Source: Bimastos eiseni
Lineage: Eukaryota > Annelida > Clitellata > Crassiclitellata > Lumbricidae
Assembly (NCBI GenBank): GCA_959347315.1
Contig: OY365810.1
Coordinates: 23,031,906-23,095,905, forward strand
Direction: 5' to 3'
DNA length: 64,000 nt
In this document: one piece after another, positions 23,111 to 49,640 of the stretch
How the letters are laid out: each line of letters begins with the position of its first letter
Numbering within the stretch: position 1 is the first letter of the stretch
Notes under the pieces: model-generated
Told to the model about the DNA's origin: nothing
What the model saw: the letters and a program-made list of their open reading frames with translations, nothing else
Databases searched by the model: none
Made by a program: the position numbers and the translations under genes

Positions 23111-24929
23111 TATCATCTATTTCTCTCTGTATCTCTTACACCCAATCACTAACCCTGTCTTTTGTTTTGTCTCAATCTTCAAACTAAGTGTCTCTTTTTC
23201 ACTCTTTCGCTATCGCTGCAGTGTCTGTTCTCTCGCTATCCGTTTTCTCTCATTCTGTTTTACTCTCACGGACTTTGTTTTCGATTACTCATTGACTTAT
23301 AGACCTATGCTTGTGTAGTAGACCTATGTCGTTTCCGAACCTTCTCTGGCTATAGTATTTTTATGTGCAACCATGTCTCTGATTTGCGTCTTTTCGCGTT
23401 TTGCCTCAGCGCCAATGTTTGCCTTGCATTTCAATCCAAGTAAAAGCAAATAACTCAAATTTAAAATGTCTAAAATTGGCCTATTTGTGGGTGATGCCAA
23501 ACTTGTGATGACTTTCTACTGCCTGAGAGCTGCAATGAATGGCCTACGGAGACCTTTGCCAACACCTCCTCGTGGTGGTCTCTGGGCGTGCAGTTAATCC
23601 AACTGGTTGACTGCATGGCGAAGATTGGCATCAGCACGTTGCCATTCTCTGTCTGTTTTCAGGATAGTGTGGGGTGCAGCTACTGCTGTACTATCTGATG
23701 ACCAAGCTATCTCTTAATTTACATAAAGTGAGGACAATGTCTTAAGTTTACTTCTATGCGTTAACGTTTCGCAGCAAAGTTATCCACTGTAATGACAATA
23801 GGCCTACTAGTAAGTTACTAAATTAATATATATATATATACCTGTAAGGCGATAGCAATCAATAACTCAAACATCACACCATTATTTGACTAGGCCTACT
23901 GGGTCCCATAAACACACGTCTTCATGAGAATCTTGGCAGTTCAGGTATCTCACATAGTTTAAACAGAAACACGTACAACACAGGTCTAGCATGTAATATT
24001 CGAGAGCTGCATTCAAAAACATTCTGTACAATCATGATCAATCTGTAGATCAAAGCTGAAGATCACATGATACTGCTTATCTTCTAGGATTTTTTTCTTT
24101 GGCTGTTTAAGTAGCTTTTTAGTAGTTGCATTAGAGATTTAACTTTTTTGGTGCGCCAGAGCTTTAGTCAGAACCTATGCTATACATAGTCCACTTAGTC
24201 TATCTATAGTCTATAGCATGGTGTATTTCGTAGAAGTCGTGCAGCTTAGGCCTATATTAAGCACTTGAACCATAGGCTGAGACTTGGTCGCGGGTTTGGG
24301 GGACAGATGGAAAATTTTGTTCGGGGGACAGGTCGGAAGAAATTTTAATTCCCAATCATGGATGCAGCAAAAATAGGCCGCGTCTCGTGCGTCTTCTCTT
24401 TTCCATTTTTCATAACCCCGAGCATGTTTTAACCAACTCCTACCTCTCACCTCCACTCCGTACCCACGCAAATCACCAACTAAGACCACACAACCATATA
24501 TGTTCTCCCACTCAAAAACAACTAAATTTATCCCCAAATCCTTAGACAAAAACATTTACTAGTTTTTTAAATTTATTATAGCGACTGGCCTACAATTATT
24601 CATAGTCACTCGTGCAGGTCTAAGCATTTCTGCATTATTGTCAGATATTGTTATTTCTAAATAAATGAATATCATATTATTACTGCGATTCGCTTATCGA
24701 TGCTGGATTATTTCGTTCAATCGCCTGAAATTTGGGGGATATAGGCTACTCCATCCTCTCACCTCAACTGTTGGGAGGGACCGTCCCCCGCTGTCCCCTC
24801 TAAGTCTCCACCAGTGAGCACTTCCGATATTAATAATGGGCCTTGTGGGTGTGGTTCTCAGGGTGTGGTACGGTATAGCACTGCATGTGTGTTTGGTCAC
24901 TGTTCACAGCCTATACAGCGGAATGGTAA
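23111..24929. other. Gene-free; nothing recognised
   Basis: Scattered AT runs (about 23,825-23,842) and AGGCCTA motifs. No exon with family resemblance was seen on either strand. Confidence 0.45.
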
Positions 24930-25920
24930 TCGTAATCTCCAAATTTCTAAAGCGCCACTTGAAAGCTAAGCGCAGGTCACCAGCTTATTCACGAGCGCTG
25001 CGTCAAATCGAAAGGGTTTTGCAAAGGATAATCCGTGGGAGGTCAGAGTCCGGTTTCCAGAAGGTCAGTAGAGAGACAGAGTAGCTGTTAAGGAGGGTCG
25101 TTTTGGTCTAGGATTGACAGATGGAATGTCAAATATGGAGTCTGGACTGTCTGGCTAAGAGTTCTTGAAAAGGTGAGACTTAAGTTTAGAATGAAAATCC
25201 CGGGGAGTACGTGATGGATAATGGAGCTATAGTGAAAGTTAGGTGATGCTGTATGACGGGCAGTGATCATGGAGGAACCGAGACAGCACGGAATTCTGGA
25301 AGAATGTCCTTCCAGTGACGTGATGCAGCGTTGGATATGGCGCGGTTGGAAAACTTGATATAAGATGCAATCGCTTAATCGGGGGTCGAGTGCGGGCGAA
25401 GCAAGAGGACGATCGGTTAGGCTGCATGGATGGTAAAGAGTTCGCGAAAATATATGGGCTGGGATCGAGTAGCCTATTGCATGGACTTGTAATAGGCTAA
25501 GTGATAGGACTTTGAAATGAATGCACTCTGGGATTTTTAGCCAGTTGAGTGATTTGAGGATTGGAGTGATGTGATGATTCTTGGGTGTTAGTTTTGTGTG
25601 AGTTGTATAGGGCCTATAGACGTTTCATTTGCGTACGTGGTTTCAACGTTGAGAAAAAGGGAGTTGCAATACGCGCTTAGCCTATAATCGATCTTGGATT
25701 GTGGATTGGACGATGGAGGTAGTAATGGTGGAAGCAGTTTTGAAGTCGAGCATGGGTCGGATGCGGCGGAGGTCGCGAATGTGCATGAAACAGGAGCAGA
25801 GAGGTTTGAAATGTGGCTGGAGAAAGAGAGATGAGGATCAAAGGTGACACCAAGATTTCGGACTGGGTTCGATCCTCGTGCGATATGCTGTGTGTGGACC
25901 TTCGAGCACAAGTGCTCTGC
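24930..25920 (-). mobile_element. CR1-like LINE, 3' half, antisense
   Basis: The minus strand reads V-R-N-L-G-V-T-F-D-P-H-L-S-F-S-S-H-I, then Q-S-K-I-D-Y-R-L-S, then N-R-A-I-S-N-A-A-S-R-H-W, the usual order for the region after the reverse transcriptase core. Several frameshifts and stops break it. The 3' tail at 24,930-25,010 identifies the smaller dispersed fragments. Confidence 0.85.
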
Positions 25921-27589
25921 AATCTAGTTGTATATGCGCTATTTGTGCACTTCCAAACTTTGTAAGAAGGGCGATATCAAAATACAGTTGTATTGTATTA
26001 AGGTAAAGCGCTAAATAAGTTAGTCAATATTTACTGCAATGGCGTCGTCAAAGAAGTCCTCAAAGCCCAGCGTAAAGGAAATAGTTCTATACGCTCAATG
26101 CGTTTCCTTCTGTTTCATTTTGCAATATTTTATAAAATGGAATTCTTTGGCAAAAAATTACATTTTAGAAACCAATTCAAATTTAAACAAATCAATAAGG
26201 TTTATTATTGCCAAAGCAAAAAGTCTTTAGCTAAATTGCAGCGCTACAATACACTAGTCCTGAAGGAGGGAAACAATCGCAATAGATATCCTAAGATTTT
26301 TTACGGCTATTATTTTCATATTTTTATATAATAAGAACTTTATCGCCTTTACCAAGGTCCTTGGTCTTTACCTTTATGCATTTGAATGATTGCGCTAGTT
26401 GATGTCAAGCCCAATCAGTGCTGGATATACTATTGCTCTGCAAATTCGAGTCTTATGCGTGATGCTTCGCCTGTGCATAGTAGGTGCGATTTATCCTCTC
26501 TATTAGTTGTTGCAGTTGATGGTATACGTTTATAAAAACCATCGAATGAAAGATATGTAAAGTTTGTCATTGACCGATTAATTCGTTTCTTTTGCGCTAA
26601 ATTGTTTCGATCGGCTGTTTCGAAAGTGAGTAATACGTTTCGATTTGTGTGTTGTCATGTTTCCGAATAAATTTAGCCTTGGTGCTTGTTTTGCGGTTAA
26701 AAGGGTCGTGTTAAATGGCCGATGTGAGCGAGGGACGCGCCTTGATGCACGTATGCAACACCTTTGATGTCAGCAACGTCCGTATTAGCAATATATCATT
26801 TATTTGCCTGCTGATTTTTTTAATTTTTCTCGTTTTGGACGTTCCTTAAAAGAATAGGAATTTGCCTGGAGCATAAAACTGTCTGCGCTCGGGTTTGTAC
26901 CCGATGCGTACGACCTAAGGACTGGATGCGATTCACGATTGCTGTCTTTAAAGAACTATTGACCAAGTTGCGTAACCATCATGTAACTAATGATTAAGGA
27001 CTAGCAAAGAACATCAATAAAACTTCCAATAAAATTTCTTTGGTCGAACCAAGCTAGGGCAGATAGAGAGGGCGAGGCCTTGGTCTACAAAATCATCTGT
27101 TGCCCTGGGATGAATAACCTGAATTTGAGCCTGAATGCAACTAAAAAAAACCTTACAATGTTGCACAGGAAATATGATTATAAGCGAAAAACTTTGAGGC
27201 AATGTGCATTTCTGAAAGGATTTACTTATATAAATGCTGTTACTCATTCTCAATACCAGTCTTACCTCACCACTTGCTATCTTCCCACAGGTCTTTCACT
27301 CAAAACTGAAACATTGTTTTTTAGAAGTATCCTGAATCCTAATTCCTCTACCTCCCTTGCTGTTTCAATCTAAACACCATCCACTTTGACTGTCTGCATG
27401 CCTGACTCTCGGGTCTTGACCCCTCTCTATCTATTGATTTTGTTTTGATTAGGCGTTGGTGAATGAGCTCATTTATGCGACTGCTTTTTGTTGGTGCATT
27501 ATAAATGTTGAGATTACGATATTTACGATACTTGCGATACTTTTTACGATACTTACGATATTTGAGATTACGATTTTACTAGTAGTAAT

Positions 27590-27599
27590 TATATATATG

Positions 27600-27631
<32 letters not shown>

Positions 27632-27655
27632 TACATATATTTATATATGGCAAGA
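27590..27655. repeat. (TA)n microsatellite
   Basis: Alternating TA with a few ATG/TAT interruptions over roughly 65 bp. Confidence 0.85.
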
Positions 27656-28335
27656 TGTAGGCTATTAAATTGTTGTTTTTGTTTGTCAGTCTTGTTTGTT
27701 GCTTGACTTTGTTGTTCTGTGTGAAGTTTGGTCTTTCATTTTACATCCTCTGATCTTTGGGTTTCTTCACAATCTTGTCAATAGTATTTAGTTGGCTGCT
27801 GTTTTTCAATTCCTTTTACATTGTCTTGTCTATGTCCAAGAATACAAGGTGATAAATTGAAGAGCTTCATATGTTGTCAGATGCCTTTACCTCTCATTTT
27901 CTTGGTGTCATTATTGATGTTCTTTGCTAGTCAGATTCTTCTCCTAACCCTTGCTCAATTTGTGTTAATTACTAGATTATGACTGGAATCGGTGTATATT
28001 TTCTAGACTATATGTCGCTCCCTTGGCTGGTCAATTCAAGTCAAGGAACGGCTGGCCAATTCAACAGAGGAACCGATGAATATAAATCGTGGAGGCATGC
28101 CTAATGAATACATGCTAGCTGCCATTTAGATTCCCCCAAACATTTCAGTTGCCTGATACTAGATGGGTGGCTGTGAATTGGCAGCTGTTCCTTGGTGGGC
28201 AATGTGTCTAATCTGTATTGCCTGCCTAGGATTAGTCCCCAACTACATGCATGTGTATCCTAAGGAGCAAGTGTTTTGCTTGTATCACAACAATAGGCAG
28301 TAGTAGTAGGTCTATCTTTGGGAACCGGACATCTT

Positions 28336-28440
28336 GGAAACCACAATGAAGTAATCGGCTAAATAATCGAGTATCGGCAAATGAATAATCGGCAATAATC
28401 GGTATCGGCATAATCGGCAAAATGTGATATCGGTACAGCT
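28336..28440. repeat. AATCGGCA-type minisatellite
   Basis: Repeated AATCGGCAA, TATCGGCAT and similar words over about 100 bp. Such blocks often form the subterminal part of DNA transposons, but no ends could be defined. Confidence 0.6.
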
Positions 28441-30938
28441 CTTGTGATATGCGCATGAGCAGTTTGAGCACATGTTCTGTTGGTGTTGATATAGGGCCAT
28501 TGATGCCCATTATCAGCAAATACTTGCTATAAAAATATAACCTTAAATTTATTGACGAACTGCAAACCCCATATGTCAAAATGAATTATTTAATTTCAGA
28601 ATTGTGTACAAACTAACACTTAGTCATTAAACAATTCTTTAACGGTCTTTTGTTAATGGGATTGTAAATTTTATTATTGCATTACAAGTAAGCGTGTTGG
28701 TGTAGAGTTCAAACACGTGCCTTATCAGATGAAGCATGATTTAATGGCTTGACCTATATTCAGGTCTATACATTTTCTCACTTTCCCAGCCAAAAATTTT
28801 GTGGAAGACTTATGAGCAAAGGCGACTTATGCACCAGTCTATACAGTTGCTGAAAACATCTAAGGATCATATATTGCCTGGTTGAGCCAGCTGCAGTTAG
28901 CTATTAAGCACATATTGATCAGTTCACTCCTTCATATAACGCCACCCGCAACTCTCGTATAGTAAAAAAATTGAATGTACATACAGTCTGCTCATTTGAA
29001 CTCTATTGGGTGGTGTCTGCTGTTATCTGGAAGAATGTGAAATTGCAAAGGCTTGCAGACATTTATCATTGCAGTGTCGGATTGTATCTTGTTTTTGATT
29101 GTGCTACTTTCTTGCCACATTCCATTGCTACTCCCTCTCACAATTAGTTATCTTCACTTCTTAATGCTACAACTTTGTAATAGTAATGGTAGAATTCTTT
29201 CGCTTGCTCACAATTTTTCAAAAGTAGCAAAATTCTATGACATCCCATCTCTAGCTTTCATTAATTTTTAACTGCTCTTAAGCGAGTGTACCTGCATATG
29301 ACAGTCTTGTGTTTAGAGTCTGTAGTTGAGTCTGATTTCTGTTTTTATAATACATGTGTTATATACTGTGACTGTTATGAGAGTTAGTAACAGTTGTTGT
29401 TGCTGTTATCATCACTGGATTTGTTGTTACTGCTGATGCCATTCCATTTCTAATGAGGCTTGTACTAGTAGTCAAATTGTCAGAACGGGCATCAGTTTCT
29501 GGTTAGATGTTCAGACCATGGATAACCATGCAATAACCTAACCGGATCTATTTTCATGTCTTGTTCTCTTTCCAACATTTTTAACAGTTGCACGGCTAAA
29601 TTGTACTCGCTAGATGTGAGTGAGCTCATTGGCGATATCAATGCTACACTGCAGAGGCTGCTGATGAGATAAATGTTGCCACATTCTGTGTTGCACACAG
29701 CAATTTAACAGCCAATCAATGTGTAATTAACAGCTGATTCAGTTAGCTTACAGCAAATCGTGTTAAAGGTCACGATTCGAAAATAAGTTTGGAATTATGA
29801 TATCTTTATTGAAATGAATCAAATATTGCCATCTGATTCGTTTCAAATCGAAACTTCACAGATCCTTACTGTCATGATAAAGTGTTAAAAAATGATGCAT
29901 GCATGCAGAAACGATGTAAAGAACCCATAAAAAATCTATTAAGCATCAACTCAAGAGTCCTAGCAGAAGTGCCCATAAACAACACAGGTGAACAAGTGCT
30001 AAACTTTCTACAGTTAGAGGTAAGACAAAATTGATTGAGATGAAACACGATGCTTGGAGATTATGGCTATGGAGCAACTTCAGAGAGGAGGAGAAATTGT
30101 TGCTTAAACTGTGTTACAAATATTTGACAATTGGAAGAAATATTATGAGACTGGAAAATTTGATAATCATTTCGATGTACAAAGGAAAGATCAGCATGCA
30201 TACAGAATTATTGAGGCATTAGCTTACAGAACATCCAGGAAAAGTTTTCACTAAAAATCCACATAAATAAAACCATGTCAAAAGGATTTGTTGGACTTTA
30301 AACTAGTGCTTGTCCACATATGGTTGAGATAATGGGGAGAGTGATGCTAAAGGTAGATCACAAAATATATCCTAACAGAAACTGCAGTGCAGGGATGTCT
30401 CATTACCATTCCTATTTAAACTATCTTATCTTATTGTATCTTTGCATTTAGAAAGCACCTTTCATGGCATGGACTGTTCAGAGTCACTTTCACTACAGGA
30501 TCTCTGAGGAAAGGAGAACCTCTTTAGGGGATGGGTTGACGAGGAGGAGACTCCAGGCATTAGCCTTTCCCACAGAGGAAGGGGAAGGTCATTCCAAGCA
30601 GAAGGGCCCATTGCAAGCACTTATGACACTCAGCCTAAGAAATATTGAGACCAGATCAAATTAAATGGAGTGCTGGTGAATTATCTTTTATTTGTTGATG
30701 ACACTGACTTTTTCACTCAAAGCAGAACAGAAGTACAGTGACCAATTGTAGGCACATCATTGGAAACCTGCATAATGTGTAGGACTAAATTTTTTGCGGT
30801 CAGAAAGTGAAAAATTCGATCATGAAGTCCACATGTATCGATGTTCACTAAGGAATCCGCGTGCACTGATGTAGAGGGGTCAAATGTGTACCACAATAAA
30901 TAAGTCAATGACCGAGTATAATCATGTATAATCATAAT

Positions 30939-31141
30939 TTATGACAGTACTGGCAGGTGCTGTTGCTGTGATGTCTGCTTTGCAAACACAGCTGAAAGAG
31001 CAGGTTGCAATGTTTCCCTTATAGACTCTCGACATTCTGTGATTTGCGCTTGTGAACGGCACTTATTCAGGTGCTTAGTACAACTATCCCTAATTTCGAC
31101 GGGCGCATTGTATGTTCTGCATAGTAGATCGTCACTCACCT
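30939..31141 (-). CDS. Possible minus-strand exon, unknown product
   Basis: On the minus strand a CATTTCAG acceptor-like sequence is followed by about 66 open codons to a TAA. The reading is not low complexity. It has four Cys (spaced C...C-x6-C-x8-C), a helical charged stretch and a Gln-rich end. I do not recognise the family. It may be a terminal exon of an unseen gene on the minus strand, a piece of a transposon, or chance. Confidence 0.25.
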
Positions 31142-32622
31142 GAAATGTACCGGGCTTAAGCTCAACGTATTCCTCTAGCCATCGAATGTTTTCATACTAA
31201 TGTTAAGAACTTTTGCTGTTACCACATAAAAACACGAGCAGCCCGGAAAAACTGTCAAATTTGCTACCATTTGTGGTAAAATGTGACTGTTAGAACACTC
31301 GTGCTATAGTTTTTATTTTAGAAATGCTTAGATTGTTTTCACAAAATATTTCGAAATTTTTCGATTTGTTTATTGAGCAACCCAACGCTTTATTTTTACA
31401 ATCAATCAGTATTTGTAGGCCTATTGATTAAAATTGTCTCGCTGATCTTTGTTCCAACAGGAGGGCAAATCGTCTTCTTTATCGTTTGACAACATCAGCG
31501 ATAATTGTAGACTTATTTTCCAGAACATATTCACTTTGATCTTCTTGAAATTCTTAACCAACTCACCAATAACATAGTGAATTGGAGTAGAGCACTGGCC
31601 ATCCCCTTCTGGCTATACATGAACTTCTAACTCTCTTTTTTGGGTGGTGCATCCGGACTATCACTCAAAATTGTCCGTTTTTTCAACCAATTCTTTTAAG
31701 GCCTACTCATGGTGGTTAATTGCCAAATACATGTATATATTTATTTCTGGATTGATTATTTTTCTGTTAAAATGAAAACACAAATACACAATCTTTCTTA
31801 TTGGCTATATTTACTTTTTGAGTATATTTACTTTTTGATTATATTTACTTTTAGACATGACGTCGACAGGTAAAAAAAAGTGACGACAAACGTAAATAAA
31901 CAACAAGTAGGGAAGAGTTGGGCTGTGCCACTGTTTGCCACCTCGTTATATTTAATGCCCATTTATTGACATTTTTCACGATTAGTATTGAAATTCATGA
32001 CAGATAGTGGACTTGGCAATCGGAATTTTCAATAATTTCCACTTGGAACAAGCTGAGCAACAGAATGGCAACAAAGTGACATTTTAATTTTCATGCGACA
32101 AAAAGGAACTGCGTTCTGATGCGTTCAGCATATATGACGAAACAGAACGATAATACCATTGCATTTTATGAACCGGAATGGCGTTCCAGTCCATTTCAAG
32201 CCCCGGTCATTGTTGATCTCATAATTTGAGCCACTAACTTAAACAATACACTTTGAAACACAAAGAAACACTTTTCCGGAGACTGCTTTTGCACATTTTT
32301 GTGTATTTTAAGTAATGGGCTGTCACTGTTCATCACGAACAAATGAACTGATTCTTAAAACAGTCATTCAAAACAATTGGTCCTCTATTTTAAACACACT
32401 AAGGAACTTGTATTTGATGAGTTAAAGTCAAAATAAAATTAGAAGTTTGAGGTAAGTGAGATGAAATATGCATTTGCATATTTTTGGTTGCTTAGTATTA
32501 TGATGTCCTATAGTTTACTTATTGCCCAATTTCATAAGATGCTATTGATGTAAAAGTAGTTTGGAGATTGAATTCGCAGGAAAATTGATCTATATAGGAT
32601 TTTTCTCTTTTTGTTTTTTCAG
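31142..32622. other. Upstream region of KDM4; no exon seen
   Basis: AT-rich DNA without recognised elements. The KDM4 5' untranslated exon and promoter should lie here or farther upstream, but no motif decides where. Confidence 0.4.
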
Positions 32623-32644
32623 AATTCCATCAAATCAGAATAGG

Positions 32645-46036
<13,392 letters not shown>

Positions 46037-46048
46037 CATTCCTCGTGT

Positions 46049-46054
46049 AATAAA
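46049..46054 (+). promoter_or_regulatory. Candidate polyadenylation signal
   Basis: AATAAA 13 bases after the KDM4 stop. A 3' UTR this short would be unusual, so later signals may be used instead. Confidence 0.35.
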
Positions 46055-47030
46055 ATTTGGTGCAAGAATCCATATGTTTAGCTATTCAACGTCAGAGATC
46101 AGGAAAGTAATGACATCTTCTGTCTGCAATCGTTTGGTGCAGATGAGAAAATGCAAGAGTAATGGAGTTGCTGGAACATTTGCCACGAACAACAGACAGT
46201 AAAATGCAGTGATTGCCGAATTCAGAGCAGGAATTGGTGTAATTGTTTTTGACTGAGTGAATTGTTTTTAAATCTTGATAAAGACAGACAGGTGTTTTGC
46301 ACATTTGCACACTGATTCAAGGATGGCCCTTGCTTCTGTTTTTGATGTTCACTGCTCAATTCTAATCCAGACTGATATTCTGTTTGTGTTTTTGCTTTTC
46401 GTTTGATTGTTTAGATTCAGTTTTAGTTTAGAGCATTGTTTGCTGATATTAATCAGGCTACAATTTTTACTTCCGGAATGATAGAAATAGGTTTCCAGCT
46501 GAAGGAATTTTCTTGTATAGCAGACCTCAGTTTTCATGGCATTCTTGAAGAAGGAATGGACACAGATGAGAAAAGTGTATGAATTCTATTGCTATTTCTT
46601 TTATTATTATTATTATAGCTATTTATATTATAAATATATATATGTATATTATTCAAGGTATTGTTTGTCAGAAGTTTTGCTTTTTGCAGCATACAATTAA
46701 TTATTTGTGTCTTTGATACTTGATGGAGACTGGGTCATCTGAGAACTATTTCTAAATGCTTTTGCACATAATTATAGTAATTCTGTATATAAATTAAGGT
46801 AATTTTTAGAGAAGTGTGCAGTACGATTAATTATATTATCGGTCTCATTTTGCACTGTTCTTCATCACTGTTGTTTTTGCTATACTTTAACTCTAATATT
46901 AGACATGGCAGATTCTTAGAAGTTTTTCGTATAATTATCATGCAAGTTTGGTTGATTGGTTGAATTCAAGTCACAACAGTAACTGGTGTTTCTTTCTTTT
47001 GCTATATTGCCATAACAGATTCGAACAGCA
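46055..47030. other. 3' flank of KDM4; no gene seen
   Basis: AT-rich DNA with ATTATTATT runs near 46,605. An open frame at 45924-46202 overlaps exon 8 in another frame and has no family resemblance. Confidence 0.5.
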
Positions 47031-47202
47031 GGACCGTACCGAGCTATAATTGCGCCCTGTGCGTAGCATCAATCTGGCGCCCCTACATTTTTAAAATAGT
47101 GCATTTGATGTAATAATAAGTTATTCCATCCTGAAATTTGCGCCCTTTCCACATTTCTGCCCTGGGCCACCATGTCCCCGCTGGCCCCCCTCGGTACGGT
47201 CC
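47031..47202. mobile_element. Short MITE with 13-bp inverted ends
   Basis: GGACCGTACCGAG at 47031-47043 is perfectly inverted at 47190-47202. The internal part includes AATAATAAGTTATTCCATC and TGCGCCC words. A related, 3'-truncated copy is at 53.63 kb. No clear target duplication. Confidence 0.7.
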
Positions 47203-48799
47203 GTCTAACAGTGACTGTTATATTGTCATATTTTGGTATGAGCCATATTAGGGATTCTACATGTGAATTTGTGAGTGAAGGCCATTCTGTCTATGAACTT
47301 AGAAAATGGGTTCTTGCTAGTGATGTGTTAAGAATGCTTGTGGTTTGCTTTCCCTGTGTGATGATTTTGATGTGAACTTAAATTTCAGTTCTAAACTAAC
47401 TGGACCCGAAAGTATTTTGGGTTATGACTTGTTCTGGAGACTGTTAAGTTTGTGGCTGCTTTATCTGAGTTGTGTGATTTCCAATTTTGAGCTTTTTGCC
47501 TCTCTACCACCTGTCTTTTTATTCCTGGATCTCTAATTGGTTTATGCGATATTTCTGACTTTTTGTTGCGACTTTCTGGCCAATTGGAGATGCTAATAAA
47601 ACTGCTATTCTCTCTCATTTTTAAATCCCAATGACTGCTTGTTTTCAGATTGGATGTCAGCTGCAAGGTTATCTGGTTTGATTTCTGTGTGATGTTTTCC
47701 ATTCTACTCATTGACCTTGACCTTTGTCTCCGATACAAATTTATATATACATGTATATAAATTTGCCATTATATTACTTCTGTTGTAGTGTCAATTCTAT
47801 GTGAATATTTTGAACAAGAATTTCTTTAGTATATTCATTTGTTAAATACTCGTTTCATATTTGTGATGTTGCCTGCTAGAGGCGCTTTCTGAAACTAGAA
47901 TAGACAAAAGCTTGTCACTGAAAATTAATATAATGGTTTTTATGGTGAAGGCAGTATATGGAATTCAGATGACTTTCATATCCACATGAAGACACTCGTT
48001 AGACCATTAAACTAGAATCATGATTGTCACTGACTAAACACTAAATGCAGAGGATCATGTAATTAATTGTCTGTGTGATGCTGCCTTCGTTCTTGACCAT
48101 CACTTACCTACCATTGGTATCATTTAGATGCAGGAGCTTAGGCCAGAACACATGACAGCCAGTGTTATGTAATGACCTGCTATTGTTTTAGTATTGTTAA
48201 TTGATTTCTAGAATGTGTTTTCCTTCCTGATTGGCCTCAATGACTACAAAATACACCATTGTATATTGTATCCAATATATTAAATCTGTTTGAGAACATG
48301 ACTTCGTTGTAAAGTAGGCTCATCATAAAGTGGTAATTGATTTAATTCATAAAGGTAGCTTTATGAGAAGGTTCAGTTTATATAGATTGTGTGTTTGCTT
48401 ACAGAATTTGGAGCATTGTAAAAGTGTGAGCAGTATGACCTCAATGTTCATCTGATCTGTATGCCAGCCATTGTTTGATCACAATTGTTGAACTAATGGT
48501 GATTGCTACTTGAATAATGCACAAATTTTGACAACCAAAAAACATATGCTGTTTTAGTTTTCCTGTTATTTATTAATTTTATTTCTAAGTTTTGACATCT
48601 ACAATTACAATTAACTTTCGTAAGCCTTTACTTATTATGTGATTACCGAAGCTTAAGCAGAAATTCTCAACAACAATCCGACAAGATTCCATTGCGTGAG
48701 ACACATTGGGTTCTGCCTCCTAGGTAACTCTCAAGTCACGCTAATTGTATTCCTCTTATACTATAAGCTTCAAGTTTTTAAGAAGTATATGATGGTTTG

Positions 48800-49640
48800 C
48801 ATAATCATTTGTTCGTGACGATGCCGTCATAATCATGTAAAAGTGCTACTATTCGAAGTGAGAAGTCTCCGGTTAGATCATACATACAGTAGGCAAATGC
48901 AAGTTTATGCAACAAAATCAACAGAATTATTATCTCCGACTTGTCTGGGTTTACATCCAAACCATTGAAACAGAACCAGGCACACATAGACAAGATGCAC
49001 TCTTCAAATTTAATTTAACCAGACTGATCATTGTGAGACAGAGCAATATGAAGCTGAGCATCATCTGCTTACTGTTGTAATTAGATTACAAAGTGCTTAG
49101 CGATACAATTGATTGGGTAAGTAAAGACGATAATGGTAAAAATAATAATAAAAGCAAAAATAATAATGGGCCAAGGACAGACCCCTATGGCACTCTGCCA
49201 TTGCAATCTGTTGATTACGGTCAACTAGGTTGATTATGGTCAACCTAGCCAGTTTAAGGTAGTGCATCGAATACGCGAAACTTTTGGCAAGTCTTGAAAG
49301 GTGTAACTGGTGGTCTACAGTGTCAAAGGCTGCAATATGGTCAAGGCATACTGAGAGGCAAGATTTTCCATGGTCAATAGATGAGAAGATGTTATCGAGT
49401 GTAGAGACAAGAACAGTCTCAGTGGTGTATGCTGACTAATAGGGACTGAAGCTGGAAATTTGGGTTAACTATCAGGATTAAAATTTAAGCTGTTAGCTTA
49501 TTTTTTCCATGAATAAGGGGCATATACCTAGTAGTCTGCATGGTACTCATAAACTCAAAATTTTTAAAGCACCATTATAAAGCCAAGCGCCGGGTACCAG
49601 TTAGTCACGACCACTGCGCCTAATAACAGGTTTCTAAAAG
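48800..49640 (-). mobile_element. LINE fragment, antisense
   Basis: The minus strand reads W-F-C-F-N-G-L-D-V-N-P-D-K-S-E-I near 48,950 and A-A-F-D-T-V-D-H near 49,300, both from the reverse transcriptase. The plus-strand string AAAGCCAAGCGCCGGGTACC at about 49,580 is an antisense LINE tail, so two fragments may be joined here. Confidence 0.8.

Larger units (their letters stand above)
25921..30948. other. Gene-poor stretch
   Basis: No complete gene seen. Near 26,039 and 26,714 there are ATG codons in a fair initiation context in relatively CpG-rich DNA, each followed by a possible GT donor after a few codons. These could mark promoter or 5' exon DNA of the downstream KDM4 gene, but no join could be shown. 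A SINE/LINE-like tail (GGGCGATATCAAA) lies at about 25,966. A (TA)n tract lies at 27,590-27,655. Confidence 0.35.

Noticed and set aside
22408..23318. Two ORFs rich in Tyr, Ser and Leu
   Set aside because: TATC-type low complexity; hydrophobic look is due to the repeat.
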